Shown piece by piece: positions 49,283 to 58,084 of a stretch of 64,000 nucleotides of DNA. Source of the stretch: Desulfobacter latus (lineage in GTDB: Bacteria; Desulfobacterota; Desulfobacteria; Desulfobacterales; Desulfobacteraceae); contig NZ_JACADJ010000006.1 of assembly GCF_013389365.1 (NCBI RefSeq), forward strand, positions 42,602-106,601, in the 5' to 3' direction. Position 1 is the first letter of the stretch. Every line of letters begins with the position of its first letter. The notes under the pieces are model-generated. The model was not told where the DNA came from. It saw nothing but the letters and a program-made list of their open reading frames with translations, and searched no databases. The position numbers and the translations under genes are program-made.

Positions 49283-50194
49283 TTAATCTTCCAATAACGA
49301 ATCAAATAGTTCCCCGGCCTTGTATGAACTTCTCACAAAGGGACCGGCAGCCACCTGTTCAAATCCGATGTCCCGGGCCATGCGGTCAAGCTGTTCAAAT
49401 TCTTCCGGACTATAAAATTTTTCCACGGGAAGGTGATCCCTTGTGGGCTGAAGATACTGGCCCACGGTGAGGATATTGCAGCCGTGATCGTACAGATCCT
49501 GGAAAGTGGTCCTGATTTCCTCCAGTGTTTCGCCTAAGCCCACCATGATGCCGGATTTGGCCGGCAGGCCGGGAAAACGTTTTTTAACATTTCGAATCAG
49601 GTCAAGAGAGCGCTGGTACCGGGCCTGGGGACGCACCCTGGCGTAAAGGCCCTTAACAGTCTCGATATTGTGGTTGATCACGTCCGGTTCTGCTTTGCCT
49701 ACGGTTTCAAGGGCGTTAACATCTCCCTGGAAATCCGGGATCAGAACCTCCACACGCATGCCGGGGCCGGCCTTTTTAATGGCCTGGATTACATGTGCAA
49801 AGTGGGATGCCCCCCCGTCGGGAAGATCGTCTCTTGTTACGGAAGTGACAACCACATAGGTCAATTCCAGTTTGAGTACGGTGTCGGCCACCTTTTGGGG
49901 TTCATCGGGATCAACCGGCGTCGGCGTATTTGATGTCACATTGCAGAACCGGCAGTTCCGGGTGCAGTTGGCTCCCAGGATCATAAACGTGGCAGTGTGC
50001 TTTGAAAAACATTCAAACATGTTGGGACAGGCCGCTTCCTGGCAGACGGTATGAAGGCCGGCTTCGGATAAAAGCCGGGTAACCCGCTGGTACTCGCCGC
50101 CTTTGGGCATGCTTTTTCTCAGCCACCTGGGCTTGCCTTTCCGGATGGCATCGGAAGAACGATTTTCTGTATGGCTGTTGCAAATGGAATTCAT
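49283..50194 (-). CDS. lipA: Lipoyl synthase
   Basis: LipA inserts two sulfur atoms into octanoyl groups on carrier proteins. The 303-residue protein has the auxiliary-cluster motif C-x4-C-x5-C in CQEAACPNMFEC (about 53-64) and the radical SAM motif CTRNCRFC (about 79-86), both complete. The C-terminal RSSYKAGE holds the serine that ligates the auxiliary cluster. It overlaps lipB by 4 nt, a coupled pair that makes lipoate for 2-oxoacid dehydrogenases and the glycine cleavage system. Confidence 0.97.
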   Translation of the reverse strand: MNSICNSHTENRSSDAIRKGKPRWLRKSMPKGGEYQRVTRLLSEAGLHTVCQEAACPNMFECFSKHTATFMILGANCTRNCRFCNVTSNTPTPVDPDEPQKVADTVLKLELTYVVVTSVTRDDLPDGGASHFAHVIQAIKKAGPGMRVEVLIPDFQGDVNALETVGKAEPDVINHNIETVKGLYARVRPQARYQRSLDLIRNVKKRFPGLPAKSGIMVGLGETLEEIRTTFQDLYDHGCNILTVGQYLQPTRDHLPVEKFYSPEEFEQLDRMARDIGFEQVAAGPFVRSSYKAGELFDSLLED

Positions 50195-50892
50195 TGATTT
50201 GGCCTATGTGTGTTAAAATTGAAAATTTCGCAAAAAAATTTGAAAAGCAACTCTTTGACCCGTTCCATGGAAGTGTTCGGGTCAAAGGAAATGTTATGAT
50301 TTTCCTGTTCAAGAGACGTCATGGATAAGTTTTGGAGACCGCATGGATTGATCCAGGTAAAAGGGGTCAGGTCCGGACAGACATTCAGTGCCAGGCCATG
50401 GATGGATATTCCTTTTTTAATAGATATACCCACACTGCCGATTTTCTTCGTCCCTACCCAGAGGCCATGGTTCTGTGGATCTCTTCGGGCCTCTACACCA
50501 AAGTGCCGGGCCGTTCTCATCATGATCTCCTCAAGTCCGTGGACAAAGTCGGGCACCCCGATCCTGGATCGCTCCAAGTTAATGATGGGATAGAGTACAG
50601 CCTGGCCCGGCCCATGAAAAGTAATGTTTCCGCCCCTCGCGGTCTGGACGATCTCAATCCCTTTTTCGGCCAGAAACCGTTCCGACACCACAAGATTTTC
50701 CCGCCCTCCTCTTTTGCCTAAGGTGTAAACCGCCGGATGTTGGACAAAAAGAACCCGGTCGCCAAGGACCGGGTTCTGGATCATCGCTTCCCGGGCAGTG
50801 GTCTGAAGATCAAGAACCGAAACATAATCCCGGATACCAAGGTCCTCAAATGCAGCACATCTGTTATCCGCTGAAAGGGCGTGTCCGGTCAT
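50191..50892 (-). CDS. lipB: Octanoyltransferase LipB
   Basis: LipB moves octanoate from acyl carrier protein to lipoyl domains. The 233-residue protein has RGGNITFHGPGQAVLYPI (about 85-102), the lysine in KKIGSVGI (about 148-155) and the catalytic cysteine in WINPCGLQ (about 180-187). AAGGAT precedes ATG 50892. The C-terminus runs about 15 residues past the usual end and overlaps lipA. Confidence 0.96.
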   Translation of the reverse strand: MTGHALSADNRCAAFEDLGIRDYVSVLDLQTTAREAMIQNPVLGDRVLFVQHPAVYTLGKRGGRENLVVSERFLAEKGIEIVQTARGGNITFHGPGQAVLYPIINLERSRIGVPDFVHGLEEIMMRTARHFGVEARRDPQNHGLWVGTKKIGSVGISIKKGISIHGLALNVCPDLTPFTWINPCGLQNLSMTSLEQENHNISFDPNTSMERVKELLFKFFCEIFNFNTHRPNQ

Positions 50893-51222
50893 GATTTGAT
50901 CCTTATTTTATATGAAAAAATTTAACCACGGAAATCACAGAAGACACTGAAGATAAAATTCTGTGTGTTCTGTGGTTAAAATATTTTTCATCGTTTGTTG
51001 TGTCCGTCAGGACATGGCCATTATATAAAATATACGTTCCGGTTACCACTAATTGCCGGGCAAATCAAGAAATACCTGGTTTGAACCAGCAATTCCAAAT
51101 ATGAAACGTTTCGTTGAAAAACGCGCACAAAAACATCAAGCGCTTATTTGGTTTTTTGATTCTTGGTGCCTTTGAGGCTTTGTGCGAGAATAGGCGTTAC
51201 TTGATTGTTGAAAAGGATTAGA
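50893..51222. other. 330-nt gap upstream of lipB with degenerate inverted repeat
   Basis: No gene is seen. Positions about 50922-50985 hold an imperfect inverted repeat, AACCACGGAAATCACAGAA against TTCTGTGTGTTCTGTGGTT, and GGTGCCTTTGAGGCTTTGTG follows at about 51167. Similar words recur widely in bacterial intergenic DNA. The region separates divergent genes and must hold both promoters, but no clear boxes stand out. Confidence 0.4.
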
Positions 51223-51747
51223 ATGTTTGATACAGCTTTAACAAAAATTAAACGAAAGAATCATCAAATGAATCATCAAATTATAAAAATGAAGCCCATT
51301 GATCTCATCGAACATCCGGAAGGCGGCAGGTATCGTGAAGTTTTTAGATCCGCCCACACAGTATCCAAATATGACGGAACCGGCAGACCAGCCGTAACCC
51401 ATATCTATTTTTCATTAAACCCCGGAGAGATCAGCCGATTTCATAAAGTGACCTCAGATGAAATCTGGCATCTTTATCAGGGAGAAGGTGTCCATTTATT
51501 TCTGTGGGCTGAAACAGACTCACCGCCTCAATGTGTGACCTTATCAGCCCGGGAAAACTGTTTTTGCCATGTTGTTCCTGCAGGTACCTGGCAGGCGGCT
51601 GCGCCCATTTCAGAAACGGTGCTGGCCGGCTGTTCCGTCGCGCCAGGGTTTGAATTTTCAGATTTTACGCTTATGGCGTACCACTCTCCAGCGGCAGAAA
51701 AACTTGTTTCATTGGCCCCGGAACTGGCCGGATATATCGGCATGTAA
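51223..51747 (+). CDS. Cupin protein of the DUF985 type
   Basis: The ATG at 51223 (AAGGA 5 nt upstream) gives 174 residues; an upstream TTG is unlikely. After a 25-residue lead the family pattern begins: LIEHPEGGRYREVFRS, THIYFSLNPGEISRFHKVTS, DEIWHLYQGEGVHLFL, VVPAGTWQAA, and VAPGFEFSDFTLM near the end. This is the DUF985 cupin fold; some members bind sugar-like or metal ligands, and the function of most is unknown. It lies 2 nt before the MoeA-like gene, so they are probably co-translated. Confidence 0.85.
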   Translation: MFDTALTKIKRKNHQMNHQIIKMKPIDLIEHPEGGRYREVFRSAHTVSKYDGTGRPAVTHIYFSLNPGEISRFHKVTSDEIWHLYQGEGVHLFLWAETDSPPQCVTLSARENCFCHVVPAGTWQAAAPISETVLAGCSVAPGFEFSDFTLMAYHSPAAEKLVSLAPELAGYIGM

Positions 51748-51749
51748 CC

Positions 51750-52811
51750 ATGAAAAAACAGCTGCACCCACAACACCCACTCTTTAAAACCGTGCCTGTC
51801 CAGGACGCCTGCGGCATGACCCTTGCCCATGACATGACCGAAATCGTTCCCGACAAATTCAAGGGACCGGCCTTTAAACGGGGAGACCGGGTCCAGGCCG
51901 GAGACATCTGCCGGCTCATGCGCATGGGGAAAAAGCACCTCTATGTGCTGGATCTCGATGAGACCCAGGTACATGAAGATGAGGCGGTGTTTGAACTTGC
52001 ATCGGCCCTGGCCGGACCGGGGGTTGAATTTTCCGCCACCCCCAGCGAAGGCAAGCTGGAGTTATATGCGGGATATCCAGGGCTGTTCCGGGTGAATGTG
52101 GACGCACTGACGGAATTCAACATGCTGGACGATGTCATGTGCGCCGGCATCCATACCAATACCGCCGTGAACAAAGGCGACAGCCTGGCCGCCACCCGGG
52201 CCATCCCCCTGGTCATAGACCGGGCAAAACTCGACCAGGCCACAGCCCTTGCAAAATCCGCCTATCCCGTTTTTTCCGTTTCAATGTTCAACCCGTTGAA
52301 AATCCGCCTGGCCATCATCGGCAATGAGGTGTATGACGGCCTGATCCAGGACCGGTTCCAGGCCATTGTGGAAAAAAAAACCGCCCGGCTTGGGGCCGAT
52401 GTGCTTGAGGTGACTATTTTGCCTGATGACCGGGAGCGCATCACTGCTCAAATCCGGGATTACATGGCCAAGGAGACCGATCTGATCATCACCACCGGCG
52501 GCATGTCCGTGGACCCCGATGATGTCACCCGGGAATCTATTGAGGCCGCCGGGTTTGATGACGTCCATTATTCATCGGCTGTGCTGCCCGGGGCCATGTT
52601 TCTTTTGGGCTATAGCTCTGAGACCACGATCATGGGAGTGCCGGCCTGCGGGTTGTATCACCGCACCACCATATTTGACCTGATACTTCCCCGGGTCATG
52701 GCCGGAGAACGTCCTGGGAAACGCGAACTGGCACGCCTTTGTCACGGCGGGTTGTGCCGGAACTGCCCCACCTGCCGGTTTCCCAACTGCGCTTTTGGAA
52801 AGAGTATCTGA
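51750..52811 (+). CDS. MoeA-like molybdopterin-binding protein with C-terminal cysteine cluster
   Basis: The 353-residue protein has an N-terminal MoeA-type region (GMTLAHDMTEIVPDKFKGPA, about 15-34) and a MoCF-biosynthesis fold (about 190-320) with LAIIGNEVYDG, ITTGGMSVDPDDVT and MGVPACGLYH. Such proteins bind molybdopterin for metal insertion or sense it. The last 25 residues contain C-x4-C-x2-C-x2-C-x4-C, absent from E. coli MoeA, which may bind iron-sulfur or zinc. It is shorter than true MoeA (about 410), so a role distinct from molybdate insertion is possible. Confidence 0.8.
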   Translation: MKKQLHPQHPLFKTVPVQDACGMTLAHDMTEIVPDKFKGPAFKRGDRVQAGDICRLMRMGKKHLYVLDLDETQVHEDEAVFELASALAGPGVEFSATPSEGKLELYAGYPGLFRVNVDALTEFNMLDDVMCAGIHTNTAVNKGDSLAATRAIPLVIDRAKLDQATALAKSAYPVFSVSMFNPLKIRLAIIGNEVYDGLIQDRFQAIVEKKTARLGADVLEVTILPDDRERITAQIRDYMAKETDLIITTGGMSVDPDDVTRESIEAAGFDDVHYSSAVLPGAMFLLGYSSETTIMGVPACGLYHRTTIFDLILPRVMAGERPGKRELARLCHGGLCRNCPTCRFPNCAFGKSI

Positions 52812-52814
52812 GTA

Positions 52815-53762
52815 TCAGTCAGGCAGCAATATTTTCGGCAGGCTGAACCTTGCCAGGTGCGGCAAAGCAAACGGTTTGTTTTCTACAATGGCATCTGCCG
52901 CACGGATACCGCTTAAAACAGCGCCATGGATACCCTCTCCCATATCCAGGGTGGAAAGTCCTGCCGCGTCTCCAATGATGAAGGCATTGTCCTGTCGGTA
53001 ATTTTTCGGACCATGCTGGAAATAGTAGCTGTGACCTTTGGGGCCGGGTGGTTTTTCTCCTATGAACCCCTTTTTTTGAAGGGCCTTTGTAAAATGATGC
53101 CACTGTTCCATGATATTCTGTTCCCGTTGTTTCAACCTGTGGAATTTTCCGCCAATGCCGATGTTTAACCAGCTATTCCCCTTGGGAACATACCAGGCAT
53201 AGCCGGGCAGTCCATGATCAAAAAACCACAAATGGCATTGATCATGAGAAATATCATATGGATATTCCTTTTCAACGGCAACAATGAGAGACTTGGTGGG
53301 ACGAGAACGCTTTTCACTGAAAAACGTCTTGTAAACCGGGCAGTGGGTACCGCCGGCACCGATGAGATACCGGCATCGATACTGGTCATCAATGATATAA
53401 AAGCCGTTCTCCCGAATGATATTTCTTACGCAATGGGTGTGAACCGGAACACGGGCGCGGGAGATCATCCAGGCATCAAATTCATATCGCCTGACGGCAT
53501 ATTGACGGGTGGGCACAGGAATTTTTATACCAAACAGATGAAAATAAATTCGGTCAAATTGACTGAAGGTGTAGGGATAATCACCCCCTTGAAATTCGAG
53601 AAGCCTGAATACGTCAGGGGTTACCCATCCGGCACAAACCTTGGGACGGGGAAAAGAATCTTTATCCAGCACCAGGGGCGTGATGCCCCTTTGCTTCAAC
53701 TTCCAGGCACAGGCGGCACCGGCAGGACCGCCTCCGACGATAATGATCTCCTTCTCAATCAT
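52815..53762 (-). CDS. FAD-dependent oxidoreductase, geranylgeranyl reductase-like
   Basis: The 315-residue protein starts with an FAD-binding fold (EIIIVGGGPAGAACAWKLKQ, residues 5-24), followed by FPRPKVCAGW, which matches the PxxYxWG/CxGG region of the geranylgeranyl reductase group, and a second FAD motif AFIIGDAAGLSTLDMGEGIHG (about 263-282). Members reduce isoprenoid double bonds or act as related monooxygenase-like flavoproteins. Membrane anchors are not seen. It is convergent with the MoeA-like gene (3 nt apart). Confidence 0.82.
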   Translation of the reverse strand: MIEKEIIIVGGGPAGAACAWKLKQRGITPLVLDKDSFPRPKVCAGWVTPDVFRLLEFQGGDYPYTFSQFDRIYFHLFGIKIPVPTRQYAVRRYEFDAWMISRARVPVHTHCVRNIIRENGFYIIDDQYRCRYLIGAGGTHCPVYKTFFSEKRSRPTKSLIVAVEKEYPYDISHDQCHLWFFDHGLPGYAWYVPKGNSWLNIGIGGKFHRLKQREQNIMEQWHHFTKALQKKGFIGEKPPGPKGHSYYFQHGPKNYRQDNAFIIGDAAGLSTLDMGEGIHGAVLSGIRAADAIVENKPFALPHLARFSLPKILLPD

Positions 53763-53799
53763 ACCACTCCCAACCTATTGTCGAAGACTGTTTAAATCG

Positions 53800-53856
53800 A
53801 GCGCCACAGGCGCTTCACCTTCTTGTCTCTTGTTTCTTGTCTCTTGTCTCTTGTCT
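53800..53856. repeat. Hairpin plus five 7-bp tandem units (repeat type B)
   Basis: AGCGCC-ACA-GGCGCT (53800-53814) is followed by five 7-bp units, CTTGTCT with one CTTGTTT (53822-53856), that end right at the cfa stop codon. The layout (small GC hairpin then 7-bp tandem units) mirrors repeat family A although the units differ. Confidence 0.8.
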
Positions 53857-53857
53857 C

Positions 53858-54979
53858 TTACATAACGCGGCAGCAGGGCGCCGGCGTCCCCTGTTTAGTC
53901 ATCACAATCTGCCATAGCTGCATGGTTCGTGACCTGAATCCGCCGGCACTGCTTAATAAATAGAACTCCCACATGCGATAAAACCGATCGCTGTATCTAT
54001 CTTTAAGCTTGGGCCACACCTGTTTAAAATTTTCATGCCAGGCCATTAGCGTTTTATCGTAGTCTTCTCCAAAGTTATGCCAGTCCTCCATGACAAACTG
54101 GTTTTCCATGGCTTTTCCCAACTGGGCAATGGAGGGAAGCATGCCATTGGGAAAAATATATTTTGCAGTCCACGGGTTGCAGGCAGAACAACTGGTATTG
54201 CTACCAATGGTATGAACAAAGGCCATGCCGTCATCCCTCAGCAACCGGTTGGCCAGTTTCATGTAAGTCCCATAATTTTTATACCCCACATGCTCCATTA
54301 AACCGATAGAGATCACCCGATCATATTCTCCGGTGGCGGTTCTGTAATCTGCCAGCCGGATGTCAACGGGAAGCCCCCGGCACAGCTCTTTTCCAAATTT
54401 AGCCTGCTCTTTGGAAACGGTGTATCCGGTCACGTCAACGCCGTAATTTGTTGCGGCATAGTGGGCAAACCCGCCAAAACCGCATCCCAGCTCAAGTACT
54501 TTCATACCGGGCGCCAGTTTTAACTTCCGGCAAACCAGCTCGAGTTTCGCCGCCTGGGCCTGATCAAGGGTGGCGGCATCTTTCCAGTATCCGCAGGTAT
54601 ACTGCATGTGTTTGTCCAGCATGCCCTGATAAAGCTCATTGCCGATATCATAATGGGTTTTACCCACCATGAACGCCCGCCTGGAAGACTGTTGATTAAA
54701 AAGCTTTGACTTTAAGAGATCCCATTTGATCTGCCATTCTTTTCTCAATAGTTCCGCAAGATTTGCGCACATCACTTTTGCCATGAACTGATCCAGGGCG
54801 CGGCATTCCCACCAGCCATCCATATAGGCTTCACCAAGACCCAGCGCAGGTTCATGGATTACCCGCCGGTAAAGCCGGTCATTTTTAATCTGAATGTCGT
54901 AGGGATTATTTCCGTTAACGGTGATGCCGGCAAATTTCAATAATTTGTGGATGGATTTCTTGATATTCTGATTTTTCAT
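53858..54979 (-). CDS. cfa: Cyclopropane-fatty-acyl-phospholipid synthase
   Basis: The enzyme adds a methylene bridge from S-adenosylmethionine to unsaturated phospholipid chains. ATG 54979 gives 373 residues, near the E. coli 382; the open frame upstream to 55066 lacks support. Marks are HYDIGNELYQGMLDKHMQYT, the SAM site VLELGCGFGGFAHYAA, ISIGLMEHVGYKNY and the C-terminal RMWEFYLLSSAGGFRSR. The last residues run into repeat type B, which supplies the stop codon context. A lipid flavoprotein gene lies downstream on the same strand. Confidence 0.95.
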   Translation of the reverse strand: MKNQNIKKSIHKLLKFAGITVNGNNPYDIQIKNDRLYRRVIHEPALGLGEAYMDGWWECRALDQFMAKVMCANLAELLRKEWQIKWDLLKSKLFNQQSSRRAFMVGKTHYDIGNELYQGMLDKHMQYTCGYWKDAATLDQAQAAKLELVCRKLKLAPGMKVLELGCGFGGFAHYAATNYGVDVTGYTVSKEQAKFGKELCRGLPVDIRLADYRTATGEYDRVISIGLMEHVGYKNYGTYMKLANRLLRDDGMAFVHTIGSNTSCSACNPWTAKYIFPNGMLPSIAQLGKAMENQFVMEDWHNFGEDYDKTLMAWHENFKQVWPKLKDRYSDRFYRMWEFYLLSSAGGFRSRTMQLWQIVMTKQGTPAPCCRVM

Positions 54980-55110
54980 ATTTTTCACTCTTTTTAGAAA
55001 TAATGAAGTCATAAATATTAAAGATCTATTCTCCCATGCTACGAGTGATGCTGTTAATATAATCAATATCGCATACGTTTGTCCAGTCAGTTATCTAAAA
55101 TATGATAACA

Positions 55111-55138
55111 TTGTATTTGACTGTATTTGTGTTATAAT
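55111..55138 (+). promoter_or_regulatory. Promoter of the phosphotransferase-kinase fusion gene
   Basis: TTGTAT (55111-55116), 16-nt spacer, consensus TATAAT (55133-55138). The predicted start near 55145 leaves a 30-nt leader before ATG 55175, and rules out the upstream TTG at 55127, which lies in the promoter itself. Confidence 0.6.
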
Positions 55139-55174
55139 CAAGACTATCTAAAATTTTCTAAACGGGAAAAATCA

Positions 55175-56752
55175 ATGAAGATAAAAGAATCGACTCGTCA
55201 GGAAACGCTGTTTAAACAAATGTGGAATCCGGAATTTTATCCCCACCCCGTCCACAGCGTAACGGTCTGTGAAACCCATATTTCCATGGTCTTTCTGGCA
55301 GGTGACGTTGTTTATAAAATAAAAAAATCCGTGGACCTGAACTTCCTTGATTTCACCACCCTTGAAAAACGCAGACATTTTTGCACCCGTGAGGTGGCAT
55401 TGAATCGCCGGCTGACAAATGACGTTTACCTGGGTGTGACGAAAATCACACAAAAAGGGGACCGGTTTTATATAGACGGCGACGGAGCCGTTGTTGAATA
55501 TGCCGTAAAGATGCGAAAACTGTCTGAGACCGATTCCATGAAACAGTTGCTTCGATCCGGAAAGATCGGTCATCAGGATATGGATCGCCTGGCAATGAAG
55601 CTGTGCGATTTTTACGATTCCGATACCGCCGACAAGCCGCCCGATATGGAAGCGGCCTTTGAAACAATCCGGCAAAACTGCGATGAAAACTTTAAACAAA
55701 CCCAGCCGTTGCTCGGATCGCAGTTTGACGGCGATTGTTTTCAGTCGGTATGGTCAAAAACAATCGCTTTTTTAGACCGGCAAAAACCTTTATTTTTTCG
55801 CCGCATGGAACATAAATGGTTCCGGGATTGCCATGGGGATTTAAGAACCGGGCATATTTATTTTACAGATACCGGGATTCAGATCATTGATTGTATTGAA
55901 TTCAATGACCGGTTCCGGTATCTGGACGTGGGTGCGGACCTGGCTTTTCTGACCATGGATATGGAATTTCTGGGGTTTTCAGATTTAGCTGAAACGCTTC
56001 TTTCAGCCTATGCAGGCTATCGTTATGATCCGGAAGTATATGTATTGATAAATTTTTATAAATGCTACCGCGCCATGGTACGCTTTAAGGTTAATTGCAT
56101 CCGCCTGCAGGCGCATGATGTCTGCAAACAGGAACGCAAGAAACTTTTGGAACAGACAAAAAAATACCTTGCCCTTTCAGACCGTTATGCAGAGCGCTTC
56201 TCCAGGCCCGGGATCTGGGTAGTCTGCGGCATGCCGGCATCGGGAAAGAGTACCTTGGCACAAGCCCTTTCCCTGGCGCTGAATATCCGGTCCATCAATT
56301 CGGATGTGGTCCGGAAAGAAATATTTCCAGCCGCGCCGACCGATCCCGAGAACATGCCTTTTGAAAAAGGAATGTACTCCGAAACCGCCACCAGACAAAC
56401 CTATGACACGCTTTTATCGCTGGCGGAAAAAGAGATTTCAAAAGGCAATTCCGTGGCGTTGGATGCCACCTTCGGCCGGGAAAAATATCGAAAACAAGTA
56501 ATTTCCCTGGCTGCGAAATCAGGCGCCGGCATCGTGTTTGCCGAATGTACGGTACCGGATGCTGTTCTGCAGGAAAGATTGATCATGAGAAATGGCCGGA
56601 ACACAACATCCGATGCGCGGATTTCCCATTTTCAATCATTTAAAAATCGGTTTGAACCCATTCAAAAAATAGAGACGGACCGTCATTTAAAAGTAAATAC
56701 CGAAGCATCCATGGATGCATGTCTTTTAAAAATTTTGCCCCTTATGCTCTGA
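55175..56752 (+). CDS. Aminoglycoside-phosphotransferase-like / P-loop kinase fusion protein
   Basis: The 525-residue protein has an APH-like N-terminal domain (about 1-330) with WFRDCHGDLRTGHIYF, where HGDLR is the catalytic loop, and IIDCIEFNDRFRYLDVGADL, the metal-binding part. A P-loop NTPase/kinase follows, with Walker A GMPASGKST at residues 352-360 and a cysteine/arginine-containing lid (RLIMRNGRNTTSDAR). Fusions of this kind are widespread and uncharacterised; they often neighbour universal stress proteins, as here. The phosphate acceptor is unknown and antibiotic resistance should not be assumed. Confidence 0.85.
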   Translation: MKIKESTRQETLFKQMWNPEFYPHPVHSVTVCETHISMVFLAGDVVYKIKKSVDLNFLDFTTLEKRRHFCTREVALNRRLTNDVYLGVTKITQKGDRFYIDGDGAVVEYAVKMRKLSETDSMKQLLRSGKIGHQDMDRLAMKLCDFYDSDTADKPPDMEAAFETIRQNCDENFKQTQPLLGSQFDGDCFQSVWSKTIAFLDRQKPLFFRRMEHKWFRDCHGDLRTGHIYFTDTGIQIIDCIEFNDRFRYLDVGADLAFLTMDMEFLGFSDLAETLLSAYAGYRYDPEVYVLINFYKCYRAMVRFKVNCIRLQAHDVCKQERKKLLEQTKKYLALSDRYAERFSRPGIWVVCGMPASGKSTLAQALSLALNIRSINSDVVRKEIFPAAPTDPENMPFEKGMYSETATRQTYDTLLSLAEKEISKGNSVALDATFGREKYRKQVISLAAKSGAGIVFAECTVPDAVLQERLIMRNGRNTTSDARISHFQSFKNRFEPIQKIETDRHLKVNTEASMDACLLKILPLML

Positions 56753-56824
56753 AAAATTAAAGCACACAAGCAACAGGCACAGGGCCTGATGCACAAATAA
56801 ATCAATCAATAAAAAAGGAGGACT

Positions 56825-57257
56825 ATGTTTAAGCATATTTTAGCAGCGACAGATCTTGTGGGCGTCGAGGACCCGGTGGTGACAGGCGCTGCAGCAATCG
56901 CCGAAACCCATCAAGCCAGGCTCAACATTCTCCATGTAGCGGAATCCTCCCATGAAAACAACCGGCACCTGATTAAGGATTTTAAAACAGACGAGGAGAT
57001 CAATTTTTCGCCGGCGTATCAGGAACTTGTTGAAAAAGAACTCTTCGATTCTGGGGTCCCACACAAAAAAAGAGGGCGCAAAATGGTATGCCGGCAGTGC
57101 CGTGGAACGGACCGCCTTCCGTGCCGGATGCCCGGTGATCGTGGTAACGGACCCGGAAGCCCTGATTGCCTGGGATGAAAACGCCCCGAATGATCCGGCA
57201 ATCGGTAAAGAGAAAGACCGGTCGATCCATGTGTTTACCGGCAAGCGCCATGAATAA
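56825..57257 (+). pseudogene. Broken universal stress protein gene
   Basis: A strong AAAGGAGGA and ATG 56825 begin a normal UspA N-terminus (MFKHILAATDLVGVEDPVV, residues 1-19). After about residue 76 the frame loses homology, while the frame opened at 57027 carries the UspA C-terminal motif LGSHTKKEGAKWYAGSAVER then TAFRAGCPVIVV to 57257. About 50 residues between the two halves are missing, so an out-of-frame internal deletion near 57045-57055 seems to have occurred. The 117-residue frame as it stands (to 57178) would end in unrelated residues. Confidence 0.75.
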
Positions 57258-57317
57258 GGAAATCGGCAATTAAAGATTCCTCTAATATACAAAACCATAA
57301 AATAAAGGAGATCAAAC

Positions 57318-57791
57318 ATGAAACATCCGAAACGTATTCTCGTTGTATCCATGGGAACGAAACAGGCCCTTGAAGCCGTTCAGTGGGGCATTTCTTTCGC
57401 CCGCAATTACGGGGCGGAACTTTTTGTCACCCATATCGTACACAACCCCTTTGGGCTTGAAGGCTGGAGTCTGCCCATATCCTCAGCCAAGGTTATAAAG
57501 GACGAGTTCACAAAAATACTTGAGGATGCCCGCAAGGACCTTCAGGATTATATCAAGGCGGAAGATACCGAAGGATTGGCCATCCAGGAAAGCATCATGC
57601 AGGGGGAACCTGTGCAGGAAATCACAAAATTCATTTCAGAAAAAAATATTGACTTAATGGTCATGACAGCCCATGAGCAGGGTTATCTTGAACATCTGCT
57701 GATGGGTCAAGACATTCGGGAACTGATTCGAAAAATGCCCTGTTCCATATTCCTGGTCAAAAGGGATCTGGAATATAAGCGCTATGAATAA
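57318..57791 (+). CDS. Universal stress protein (UspA family)
   Basis: The 157-residue protein is a single Usp domain: KRILVVSMGTKQALEAVQWG at the N-terminus, IDLMVMTAHEQGYLEHLLMG (about 110-129), and CSIFLVKRDL at the end. The ATP-binding G-x2-G-x9-G-S/T motif is not intact (TAHEQGYLEHLLMGQDI), so it may belong to the non-ATP-binding class. AAAGGAGAT precedes the ATG. It follows the broken usp gene by 60 nt. Confidence 0.9.
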   Translation: MKHPKRILVVSMGTKQALEAVQWGISFARNYGAELFVTHIVHNPFGLEGWSLPISSAKVIKDEFTKILEDARKDLQDYIKAEDTEGLAIQESIMQGEPVQEITKFISEKNIDLMVMTAHEQGYLEHLLMGQDIRELIRKMPCSIFLVKRDLEYKRYE

Positions 57792-58084
57792 ATCAATACC
57801 CCTGCCCGGCGTCCGGCGGCGCCGCAGCGGTAGATAATCTTACCACAGCGGTAAAGGATTGTTTTCATACAAATGAAAATTGGCCGGTCCACTCTGACAG
57901 GTGAATCGCTGCCGATGAAGAAGCAGATGGGCTTGGGTGTTGATTAAAGGAACTCAGCCCATCGCTGTTATATATTGACGAACCGAAAAACGATTATTGA
58001 CAATTATCGTCACTTGTTAATAAGCACCAAAGGTTTCGTAAAATAATGCCCTCCGGTACGTCCTGATATGTCCATAGCGGACAA
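57792..58084. other. Gap between usp and hipA remnant
   Basis: This 293-nt gap separates convergent genes. It holds an 8-bp inverted repeat, GATGGGCT / AGCCCATC (about 57932-57962), and a run GGGTGTTGAT...AGCCCAT.GCTGTTA also found before gyrA (about 45111-45148). No gene is seen. Confidence 0.4.

Noticed and set aside
53822..53856. CRISPR or attachment site at the 7-bp repeats
   Set aside because: Units are head-to-tail without spacers and no integrase or tRNA is adjacent; treated as a tandem repeat.
55175..56752. Aminoglycoside resistance gene
   Set aside because: The APH-like fold is shared by many small-molecule kinases, and the fusion to a P-loop kinase is typical of uncharacterised housekeeping families, not of resistance enzymes.
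56840..57352. Minus-strand ORF of 170 codons opposite the broken usp gene
   Set aside because: The plus strand has strong ribosome binding sites and Usp motifs. The minus frame is cysteine- and arginine-rich with no recognisable domain.
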